Assembly: GCF_021117405.1 (NCBI RefSeq)
Contig: NZ_CP088251.1
Coordinates: forward strand, 1,240,001-1,304,000
Origin: Frateuria edaphi
GTDB taxonomy: Bacteria > Pseudomonadota > Gammaproteobacteria > Xanthomonadales > Rhodanobacteraceae
Reading direction: 5' to 3'
Length of the DNA stretch: 64,000 nucleotides
The notes beneath the pieces were generated by a model. That model was not told the DNA's origin, did no database searches, and was given only the letters and a program-made list of their open reading frames with translations. A program made the position numbers and the translations under genes. Shown here in pieces: positions 46,729-52,182 of this stretch. How positions within the stretch are numbered: the stretch's first letter is position 1; each line of letters opens with the position of its first letter.

Positions 46729-46785
46729 GCCTAACGCTGAAGTTAAGCGGCGGCGAAGCCGTCCGCCTTGAACGAGTTGTTAGGC
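46729..46785 (-). repeat. attC of cassette 10
   Basis: Standard 57-base site with intact GTTAGGC and GCCTAAC cores. Confidence 0.9.
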
Positions 46786-46810
46786 GCTCACGCACCAACC
46801 TAACCCATGC

Positions 46811-47185
46811 TCATTTGGAAGACGAAAGGCAGAAAGGGGGGGGAACTTTCGTTCTGATGCCGCGATATGTTTTTTTGAAACATTGTGCCTTTGGGCTATC
46901 TGTGTCCGTGAGTACATCCTCAACCAACGCATATTTTTCGTCGTCGCGGTGCGTGATGACGAGCATCAGTTGCACTGGGGCGCCGGCAAGTGCATAACAT
47001 CCGTCTTTTTCGTCGAGATGATTGTGATTGTTGAACTGGATAAACTCATCTGCGTAAGTTTGATAGTCCTTGCTGTCCTTGTGTGCCTCCCAAGATACAC
47101 GCGCCTCGCTGTAAGTCGGCACGACAGGGCTCGCGACAGCGACAATCGCTAGACACAGAGCCAAGATACTTATCTGGATTCGCAT
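46811..47185 (-). CDS. Cassette 10: exported small protein
   Basis: 124 residues. Signal MRIQISILALCLAIVAVASP, then a polar domain (YADEFIQFNNHNHLDEKDGCYALAG, PVQLMLVITHRDDEKYALV) with three cysteines and a C-terminal VPPPFCLSSSK. No family recognised. The low-GC composition marks it as foreign. Confidence 0.65.
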   Translation of the reverse strand: MRIQISILALCLAIVAVASPVVPTYSEARVSWEAHKDSKDYQTYADEFIQFNNHNHLDEKDGCYALAGAPVQLMLVITHRDDEKYALVEDVLTDTDSPKAQCFKKTYRGIRTKVPPPFCLSSSK

Positions 47186-47201
47186 AGGTGCTCCCCTTGG
47201 T

Positions 47202-47256
47202 GCCTAACGCTGGAGTTAAGCGCGGCGAAGGCGTCCGCCTTGAACGAATTGTTAGG
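47202..47256 (-). repeat. attC of cassette 9
   Basis: Like the attC of cassette 2 (50007-50063) but lacking two bases in the stem (AAGCGCGGCGAAGG against AAGCGGCGGCGAAGG). Both carry the same G in GAAGGCGTCC, confirming that they belong to duplicated cassettes. Confidence 0.88.
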
Positions 47257-47770
47257 TGCCATTCGCCGCCGCGCGCGTCCGTTGGCCGAGGAGGGAGAAA
47301 GTAATGTGGCGCCCATCGGGGAGCGTGAGCTCGAACTGATTGTGCTTGTTGAAGCCAACTGATGACACCCATGCAAGATGGGACGCTGTCCGAGGGATGT
47401 CCGTAAGCTGCTTGTATAGCTCGCCAAGCGTAACAACCCGAACCAACCCACCCTTTCGGTAGAACCCAAGGACAGGCTGAGAAAGCGGTGCATCTAGTGG
47501 TAGCAAGTTTTGGCCGTCGTAGCCAACGACGGCAGAAATGCCGTCGTCCGCGACGAAGAGCCACCGATGCCATCCGGCCAGCGACCACAGCAACCTTTGG
47601 GTCGCTTGATTGCGCGCGACGGTGGTGTTCTCTGCTGGGTCAGTGGTTGCGCAAATGCGCTTGGATGGCGAGCAAACGGTTTCTGCGTGCGGTGGTGGCA
47701 GCGGGGTGTCGGCGTAGGCAACCGTCGACAACAGCGCCAGCGTCATAAGAGTCAGAGCGATATGTTTCAT
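47252..47770 (-). CDS. Cassette 9: exported protein, copy 2 of a duplicated cassette
   Basis: 172 residues with signal peptide MKHIALTLMTLALLSTVAYA. The mature domain has two cysteines (VCSPSKRICATTDPA) followed by WSLAGWHRWLFVADDGISAVVGYDGQ, a beta-rich pattern, and HITFSLLGQ near the end. Protein sequence is identical to the product at 50058-50576; the DNA differs only at 47270 (C) against 50076 (T), a silent change. No family recognised. Confidence 0.72.
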   Translation of the reverse strand: MKHIALTLMTLALLSTVAYADTPLPPPHAETVCSPSKRICATTDPAENTTVARNQATQRLLWSLAGWHRWLFVADDGISAVVGYDGQNLLPLDAPLSQPVLGFYRKGGLVRVVTLGELYKQLTDIPRTASHLAWVSSVGFNKHNQFELTLPDGRHITFSLLGQRTRAAANGT

Positions 47771-47773
47771 GGC

Positions 47774-47829
47774 ACCTAACGCTGGAGTTAAGCGGCGGCG
47801 TAGCCGTCCGCCTTGAACGAAATGTTAGC
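47774..47829 (-). repeat. attC of cassette 8
   Basis: 56 bases; one core is intact as GTTAGGT, the other is shortened by one base (GCTAAC). Confidence 0.85.
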
Positions 47830-48070
47830 CGCGTTGCGCAGATGCACCAACAGCGACAACCAAGGCTGGTGAATTTTCGAACTGACGCAACGTGTCTGAT
47901 AGATGCATATGATCAAAGCTCTTCCCGAGCTGATCCATGGCCTTCGCGGCATGGAGCAAAAAGCCAGCAATTTCCCTGAGCTCCGCGGAGGTGGCCGACA
48001 GGGTCGCCTCGGAAAGCTCCAGCGGAACCTGCCGTTCTGGAGTAGATGAGAGATGGCCAAAGAGCTTCAT
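47825..48070 (-). CDS. Cassette 8: small soluble protein
   Basis: 81 residues from ATG 48070 (GGAGG nine bases upstream; a TTG two codons earlier is also open). No membrane segment. The helical middle reads LSATSAELREIAGFLLHAAKAMDQLG and is followed by FDHMHLSD. It resembles small cytoplasmic immunity-type or hypothetical proteins, but I cannot name a family. The only clearly soluble non-enzymatic product among cassettes 7-16. Confidence 0.65.
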   Translation of the reverse strand: MKLFGHLSSTPERQVPLELSEATLSATSAELREIAGFLLHAAKAMDQLGKSFDHMHLSDTLRQFENSPALVVAVGASAQRG

Positions 48071-48089
48071 GCCCAAGAACCTCCGATAC

Positions 48090-48145
48090 GGCTAACGCCT
48101 GAGTTAAGCGGCGGCGCAGCCGTCCGCTTGAATGAGTAGTTAGGC
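48090..48145 (-). repeat. attC of cassette 7
   Basis: 56 bases. Crossover core reads GTTAGCC; the other core GCCTAAC is intact. Confidence 0.85.
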
Positions 48146-48421
48146 CCGAAGACGGGCCACCAACGCAGCGATGAAGGCGAGCTGCACAAGTACCACGCAA
48201 GTGTAGAACCGCCAGCCTGGCGGTGTAGGGCTCGTGGCTGCGACCGCACCGTAAGCCTTGGAGTAAAAGAACGAGTAGGGAATGAGCGCTACGAAGATGA
48301 AGAGAACAGCCCAGAGAGCACCCAGGGAAGACGAGCAGACGAACGTGAGGACGTACGTAGGGATGCCAAGAAGCTGCATGCGCCGAGTCTCTCGCTTGCT
48401 CAGCTCGGTGTAGACAAGCAC
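48140..48421 (-). CDS. Cassette 7: small membrane protein
   Basis: 93 residues with helices at about 18-50 (YVLTFVCSSSLGALWAVLFIFVALIPY) and 70-90 (FYTCVVLVQLAFIAALVA). N-terminus polar and basic (MLVYTELSKRETRR). Stop lies in the attC core. Function unknown. Confidence 0.68.
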   Translation of the reverse strand: MLVYTELSKRETRRMQLLGIPTYVLTFVCSSSLGALWAVLFIFVALIPYSFFYSKAYGAVAATSPTPPGWRFYTCVVLVQLAFIAALVARLRA

Positions 48422-48435
48422 CTGTGGCTCCTTGT

Positions 48436-48495
48436 GCCTAACACCAGAATTAAGCCGACCCGCGAAGCGGGTTCGGCTTGAATGATTTGTTAGGC
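48436..48495 (-). repeat. attC of cassette 6, diverged stem
   Basis: 60 bases with intact cores and the stem CCGACCCGCGAAGCGGGTTCGG, another lineage than the common type. Confidence 0.88.
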
Positions 48496-48496
48496 C

Positions 48497-49036
48497 TCAC
48501 AGCCGCATGCCCAACCAGATAACCGCTTCAGTTGAGGCGGATACGACGGGCGTGAGCACGCTAGGCCAAAAGGTACCAGTACGGAGGTGGCCTGCAAATT
48601 GGTCGTGGTGCTGCCGCTCTTCCGCGACAATGGCGGAAATGGCTGCAACGGCCGCCGGATCATGGCCCCGAAGAATGGAAAGCTGGTGCTCGAGGTGCTT
48701 GAGAACAACACGCTCGACCGCGACCGTGGTGGCCGCGATGGCGGTGGACCCAAAGAGGCCAGTGAGGACACCAAGCACAAAGCCACCCAAGCCGCACAAC
48801 CAATAGCTGCGACACCGTGGACGCCCACGCTGCTGTAACTCAGCGCCAAATATGGCTCGATGCCGTTGCTCATGGGAGCGGAACTCAATGAGCTCGCCGA
48901 GCAACGCGCGGGCCGTGAGGCGAGCCATGAAAATCTGGCCGGTATAGATGCTTATAGCGCCGTGCTCGCCAGCATGGTTGACCTTGATGATGCGGTCACC
49001 CAAGTCAGCGCTCATCGATTTGGCGAAGACTTCCAT
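48497..49036 (-). CDS. Cassette 6: COQ7-family di-iron hydroxylase
   Basis: COQ7 proteins hydroxylate demethoxyubiquinone late in ubiquinone synthesis, on the inner membrane. The 179-residue protein keeps RIIKVNHAGEHGAISIYTGQ (residues 15-34) and the di-iron ligand set: E24, E56/H59 in SHEQRH, E109, and E140/H143 in EERQHH. A hydrophobic stretch (about 78-105) suits membrane association. Family length is normal, so it looks functional. Finding a quinone-biosynthesis enzyme as an integron cassette is unusual. ATG is 5 bases from the recombination core. Confidence 0.85.
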   Translation of the reverse strand: MEVFAKSMSADLGDRIIKVNHAGEHGAISIYTGQIFMARLTARALLGELIEFRSHEQRHRAIFGAELQQRGRPRCRSYWLCGLGGFVLGVLTGLFGSTAIAATTVAVERVVLKHLEHQLSILRGHDPAAVAAISAIVAEERQHHDQFAGHLRTGTFWPSVLTPVVSASTEAVIWLGMRL

Positions 49037-49041
49037 GTGAG

Positions 49042-49098
49042 GCCTAACGCTGGAGTTAAGCGGCGGCGAAGCCGTCCGCCTTGAACGAATTGTTAGGC
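49042..49098 (-). repeat. attC of cassette 5
   Basis: Standard 57-base site with intact cores. Confidence 0.9.
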
Positions 49099-49111
49099 GC
49101 TGACCGCATCT

Positions 49112-49336
49112 CTACGACACGAAGTCGAAAACTACGCGGCCACCTCCGGATGCAGCGATGGCGCGCAGGTCCGTGGCGGTGACGCCCGCGACGTTGCGTA
49201 GAGTCACTAGGCCGCCGCCGGAGTTGGCTGAAGCGGCTATTGCGCGTAGATCCGTTGTTGTGAAGCCGCGGGCGTTCAGAATCATTCCGCCGCCGGCAGC
49301 AGCGATTGCCCTTAGGTCTGTAACCGTATGCGACAT
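49112..49336 (-). CDS. Cassette 5: 74-residue protein made of TDLRAIAA repeats
   Basis: Three copies of TDLRAIAAxxGG begin at residues 6, 28 and 55, separated by short hydrophobic beta-like stretches (MILNARGFT, LVTLRNVAGVT, VVFDF). The second copy carries a short insert (SANSG). The repeat unit of about 22-27 residues suggests a small repeat fold with alternating helix and strand. I recognise no named family. No signal or membrane segment. Confidence 0.7.
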   Translation of the reverse strand: MSHTVTDLRAIAAAGGGMILNARGFTTTDLRAIAASANSGGGLVTLRNVAGVTATDLRAIAASGGGRVVFDFVS

Positions 49337-49348
49337 GGCGTTCTCCTT

Positions 49349-49405
49349 GCCTAACGCTTAAGCCGAAGCCGCGAAGCCGCTTCGGCTTGAACGAACTTAC
49401 TAAGC
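49349..49405 (-). repeat. attC of cassette 4, degenerate
   Basis: The distal core reads GCTTAGT instead of GCCTAAC; the crossover core GTTAGGC is intact. The stem is of the CCGAAGCCGCGAAGCCGCTTCGG type. Confidence 0.82.
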
Positions 49406-49412
49406 GGCAAAC

Positions 49413-49649
49413 CTACCTGTTGTGCTGAGCGAAGACAATTAATTTCCAGCGGATCGTTCCTTGCGCTGGAGTGTGTTGATGATGGTTTTGCGGAGGGAAA
49501 GGGTTGCCCTTGTTCGAAGCGATCTCGTCGCCGCACCCCTCGCAGCGATATACGCCGGAGTTAACGCAGGTGCTGCCAGGCGAATAGAGATTGTCGTACT
49601 CCGAGAGGTCGGACTTGTTGAGGTACTTGTCATACTTGTACTGAGCCAT
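49413..49649 (-). CDS. Cassette 4: small zinc-ribbon-like protein
   Basis: 78 residues from ATG 49649 (MAQYKYDKYLNKSD). The stretch YRCEGCGDEIASNKGNPFPP followed by NHHQH contains a CxxC and three histidines placed to bind a metal, a layout widespread in small bacterial proteins of unknown role. The C-terminus IRWKLIVFAQHNR is a beta strand. The ATG at 49682 would add 11 residues. Function unknown. Confidence 0.68.
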   Translation of the reverse strand: MAQYKYDKYLNKSDLSEYDNLYSPGSTCVNSGVYRCEGCGDEIASNKGNPFPPQNHHQHTPAQGTIRWKLIVFAQHNR

Positions 49650-49718
49650 GTTCGGTGCCCCGGTAAGCCAGGATTGGCTCATGCACTAGACCATCAGTTC
49701 GTCTCACGACCTGCGACT

Positions 49719-49774
49719 GCCTAACGCCCGAATTAAGCGGCGGCGAAGCCGTCCGCTTGAATGAAGAGTTAGGG
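49719..49774 (-). repeat. attC of cassette 3 (the tRNA-like cassette)
   Basis: 56 bases with crossover core GTTAGGC intact and distal core CCCTAAC. It closes the cassette that has no credible ORF. Confidence 0.85.
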
Positions 49775-49899
49775 GCTTGCACGATGCCACGCCTAAGCAA
49801 ACAAGCCAGCGTGGATCAAGCCCCACCGCAGGCAACGCTAGCAGCTTTGCTATCCTGGCGCTTGCCGCCAGCAAGGTGGGAGTTGCGCTGCAGATACAG

Positions 49900-49989
49900 T
49901 GGCGCCGACGGCAGGGATTGAACCTGCACCTGCGGAGAAGCCCCGCAGGATCGCTGTAGCGATACGTTTACCGATTCCGTCACGTCGGC
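49900..49989 (-). tRNA. Cassette 3: class II tRNA-like gene with shortened anticodon arm
   Basis: Read on the minus strand, positions 49989-49983 (GCCGACG) pair perfectly with 49910-49904 (CGTCGGC), followed by discriminator G and encoded CCA (49902-49900). The T arm is perfect (GCAGG, loop TTCAATC, CCTGC, 49927-49911). The D arm is ACG/CGT around GAATCGGTAAA. A long variable arm (CCTGCGG/CCGCAGG, 49949-49929) makes it class II like Ser or Leu; the G discriminator favours Ser. Between D and variable arms there are only 14 bases, ATCGCTACAGCGAT, against about 19 in a normal tRNA, so the anticodon arm can only form a 4-bp stem with a 6-base loop. Only 17 bases separate it from the upstream core, so it depends on read-through transcription. 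Decoding function is doubtful. Confidence 0.75.
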
Positions 49990-50006
49990 AGAGAGGGCTT
50001 TTGAGC

Positions 50007-50063
50007 GCCTAACGCTGGAGTTAAGCGGCGGCGAAGGCGTCCGCCTTGAACGAATTGTTAGGT
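50007..50063 (-). repeat. attC of cassette 2
   Basis: 57 bases with GTTAGGC/ACCTAAC cores and the GAAGGCGTCC variant shared with the attC at 47202-47256. Confidence 0.9.
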
Positions 50064-50576
50064 GCCATTCGCCGCTGCGCGCGTCCGTTGGCCGAGGAGG
50101 GAGAAAGTAATGTGGCGCCCATCGGGGAGCGTGAGCTCGAACTGATTGTGCTTGTTGAAGCCAACTGATGACACCCATGCAAGATGGGACGCTGTCCGAG
50201 GGATGTCCGTAAGCTGCTTGTATAGCTCGCCAAGCGTAACAACCCGAACCAACCCACCCTTTCGGTAGAACCCAAGGACAGGCTGAGAAAGCGGTGCATC
50301 TAGTGGTAGCAAGTTTTGGCCGTCGTAGCCAACGACGGCAGAAATGCCGTCGTCCGCGACGAAGAGCCACCGATGCCATCCGGCCAGCGACCACAGCAAC
50401 CTTTGGGTCGCTTGATTGCGCGCGACGGTGGTGTTCTCTGCTGGGTCAGTGGTTGCGCAAATGCGCTTGGATGGCGAGCAAACGGTTTCTGCGTGCGGTG
50501 GTGGCAGCGGGGTGTCGGCGTAGGCAACCGTCGACAACAGCGCCAGCGTCATAAGAGTCAGAGCGATATGTTTCAT
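50058..50576 (-). CDS. Cassette 2: exported protein, copy 1 of a duplicated cassette
   Basis: 172 residues, same protein as the product at 47252-47770 (signal peptide MKHIALTLMTLALLSTVAYA, two cysteines, beta-rich domain). Being nearer attI it is likely the more recent insertion, probably a re-integrated copy of a circular cassette excised from position 9. The two copies differ at one silent base, and their attC sites differ by a small deletion in the distal copy. Function unknown. Confidence 0.72.
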   Translation of the reverse strand: MKHIALTLMTLALLSTVAYADTPLPPPHAETVCSPSKRICATTDPAENTTVARNQATQRLLWSLAGWHRWLFVADDGISAVVGYDGQNLLPLDAPLSQPVLGFYRKGGLVRVVTLGELYKQLTDIPRTASHLAWVSSVGFNKHNQFELTLPDGRHITFSLLGQRTRAAANGT

Positions 50577-50579
50577 GGC

Positions 50580-50636
50580 ACCTAACGCTGGAGTTAAGCG
50601 GCGGCGTAGCCGTCCGCCTTGAACGAGTTGTTAGGC
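50580..50636 (-). repeat. attC of cassette 1
   Basis: 57 bases with crossover core GTTAGGT and intact distal core; stem GGCGGCGTAGCCGTCCGCC. Confidence 0.9.
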
Positions 50637-50933
50637 GCCGTTTGCGGCCCCGCAGCTCTGCTGCTTATTTGTGACGTACACACCGCGGACTTTTGAAAGC
50701 GTCACTACTATCGGAGCGAGGTCACCACCAGGGCTGTACCAGAGCCAAAGTGTGTCAAGGTCCGAGCGAGGATTACCACGGGCTTCGGGAGGACCCATGA
50801 TGGCTATCACCTCACTTTCAGTGGCGCCAGGTTCAAGCTGTGCGCAGCTCTCCGCGGCGCGGCGGTACGCCACCGTGGAGCAAGAAGACAGGCAGAGCGC
50901 CATTACCACGACAAGAAGACGGAGTATGTCCAT
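50631..50933 (-). CDS. Cassette 1: SmpA/OmlA-like lipoprotein
   Basis: 100 residues. Lipobox LCLSSC at about 13-18 after MDILRLLVVVMA. The mature part CAQLEPGATESEVIAIMGPPEARGNPRSD has the turn and helix pattern of small SmpA/OmlA-type lipoproteins, then LWLWYSPGGDLAPIVVTL. First cassette, so best expressed if the array promoter lies in the attI region. Its ATG directly abuts the recombination core (GTTAGGCATG), leaving no ribosome-binding site inside the cassette. Confidence 0.7.
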   Translation of the reverse strand: MDILRLLVVVMALCLSSCSTVAYRRAAESCAQLEPGATESEVIAIMGPPEARGNPRSDLDTLWLWYSPGGDLAPIVVTLSKVRGVYVTNKQQSCGAANGA

Positions 50934-51092
50934 GCCTAACTAAAAGTAGATTTCAGAATGCAGTGTAGTCACGCAGCCTAACGCTACCTGCCTACATCCA
51001 GTTCGGCTTCTGCCTACCTAAATCAATGGCTTGTCCCGCCTTCGGCAGCCTAATCCGTCAGCCTAATCTGGCTACCTTTTGCGGAGCGTCGG
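50934..51092. other. attI-like region and divergent promoter zone
   Basis: The recombination core GTTAGGC (minus strand, 50940-50934) joins cassette 1. To its right, CAGCCTAAT occurs at 51046-51054 and 51059-51067 and the related CAGCCTAAC at 50974-50982, candidate integrase-binding direct repeats of attI or a remnant attC. The region must also hold the intI promoter (plus) and possibly the cassette promoter (minus); I cannot identify their boxes. No LexA-type motif was apparent. Confidence 0.6.
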
Positions 51093-52100
51093 ATGGCATC
51101 CTTTCACGCTGTGGAGGGGCCCGCAAGTTTAGAGGGCGCCCAGCCTCCACGGTTGCTCGATCAGGTGCGGGCGCGCGTCCGGCGGTTGGGGTTGGCCCGC
51201 CGCACCGAAGAGGCGTATGTCGGTTGGGTTCGACGCTTCATCCTCGCCAATGACAAGCGGCATCCGGCGGATATGGGGGCGGCCGAGATCGAGAGCTTTC
51301 TGACCGGCTTGGCCGTGCACGGAAACGTTTCGGCGTCGACCCAGAACCAGGCGCTGTCGGCGTTGCTCTTCCTCTACAAGCAGGTGCTGGGCGTGGAGTT
51401 GCCATGGCTCGACGGCATCTCGCGCGCGAGGAAGCCGCAACGGTTGCCGGTGGTGCTGACGAGGGCGGAGGTCGCCGCATTGCTGGGCGAGCTCGCGGGT
51501 ACGCCGTGGCTGATGGCCAGCCTTCTGTACGGCTCGGGCCTGCGGTTGATGGAGTGCGTGCGACTGCGGGTCAAGGACGTGGACTTCGGCCAGTCAGAGT
51601 TGACGGTGAGGCAGGGTAAAGGCGGCAAGGACCGCCGCACCATGCTCCCCTCCACGCTCATTGCGCCGTTGCAGGCCCAGCTGGACGAAGCCCGTCGGAT
51701 CCACCAGCGTGACCTGGATGCGGGATTCGGGCGGGTCTGGCTGCCCGATGCGCTGGCGCGCAAGTATCCGCGGGCAGATGCCGAATGGGGTTGGCAGTAC
51801 GTGTTCCCGGCGTCGGCGCGCAGCCACGATCCTCGCGACGGTCAGGAGCGTCGGCATCACCTGGATGAGTCGCGCCTGCAGCGTGCGGTCAAGCAGGCGC
51901 GGTTGCGGGCGGGGTTGGCCAAGCCGGCGACCTGCCACACATTGCGGCATTCGTTCGCCACGCATTTGCTGGAGGATGGCTATGACTTGCGCACGATCCA
52001 GGAGTTGCTGGGGCATGCCGACGTGTCCACCACTCAGATCTACACGCATGTTCTCAATCGTGGCGGGCGTGGGGTGGTGAGCCCGTTGGACCGGGGATGA
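51093..52100 (+). CDS. intI: Integron integrase (tyrosine recombinase)
   Basis: 335 residues. It catalyses recombination between attI and folded attC sites, inserting and excising cassettes. All catalytic residues are present: R151 (GSGLRLMEC), K176 or K179 (QGKGGKD), H282 and R285 (CHTLRHSF), H308 (LLGHAD) and the nucleophile Y317 (TTQIYTHVL), in the same spacing as R146, H277, R280, H303 and Y312 of IntI1. The IntI-specific patch lies between, with [14 protein letters not shown] and [17 protein letters not shown]. The frame is uninterrupted, so the array may still be active. It diverges from the cassettes, as usual, and is followed by convergent mfd. Confidence 0.97.
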   Translation: MASFHAVEGPASLEGAQPPRLLDQVRARVRRLGLARRTEEAYVGWVRRFILANDKRHPADMGAAEIESFLTGLAVHGNVSASTQNQALSALLFLYKQVLGVELPWLDGISRARKPQRLPVVLTRAEVAALLGELAGTPWLMASLLYGSGLRLMECVRLRVKDVDFGQSELTVRQGKGGKDRRTMLPSTLIAPLQAQLDEARRIHQRDLDAGFGRVWLPDALARKYPRADAEWGWQYVFPASARSHDPRDGQERRHHLDESRLQRAVKQARLRAGLAKPATCHTLRHSFATHLLEDGYDLRTIQELLGHADVSTTQIYTHVLNRGGRGVVSPLDRG

Positions 52101-52135
52101 GCGCGAGTTTCCCGCGAACCCCGGCCCTCACCCCG

Positions 52136-52165
52136 GCCCTCTTCCCGAAGGGAGAGAGAGGATCG
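52136..52165. terminator. Imperfect hairpin between intI and mfd
   Basis: CCCTCTTCCC..GAA..GGGAGAGAG forms an imperfect stem in the 82 bp between the convergent stops. It belongs to the common CCCTC..TCTCCC repeats and could end both transcripts. Confidence 0.4.
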
Positions 52166-52182
52166 AGCCGTTGGACATTCGC

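Larger units (their letters stand above)
44033..52100. mobile_element. Chromosomal integron: intI, attI region and 16 gene cassettes
   Basis: An intact integron integrase on the plus strand (51093-52100) diverges from a run of sixteen attC sites spaced 0.3-0.6 kb apart between 44033 and 50636. Almost every attC separates a single minus-strand small gene, the standard integron layout. The attC sites share core sequences GCCTAAC/GTTAGGC and a highly similar stem (GGCGGCGAAGCCGTCCGCC), so the array was built by one type of site, as in sedentary chromosomal integrons. Cassette GC content and codon use look lower than the flanking genome. The right flank is mfd. Confidence 0.95.

Noticed and set aside
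49777-49959. 60-codon plus-strand ORF in the tRNA-like cassette
   Set aside because: Opposite to all cassettes, overlaps the tRNA-like element, and has no ribosome-binding site.
49900-49989. Calling the cassette RNA a normal tRNA-Leu or tRNA-Ser
   Set aside because: The long variable arm fits, but the anticodon arm is too short for a 7-base loop with a 5-bp stem, so no anticodon can be assigned.
49816-50394. Minus-strand ORF spanning cassettes 2 and 3
   Set aside because: It reads through an attC and the tRNA-like gene in a different frame from the real cassette 2 protein; the same shadow occurs at 47046-47588.
44033-50636. CRISPR array
   Set aside because: The repeated units are spaced 300-600 bp with genes between and have attC cores; spacers of CRISPR length are absent.
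50941-51092. LexA/SOS box upstream of intI
   Set aside because: I looked for a palindromic LexA-type motif near the intI start and saw none convincing.
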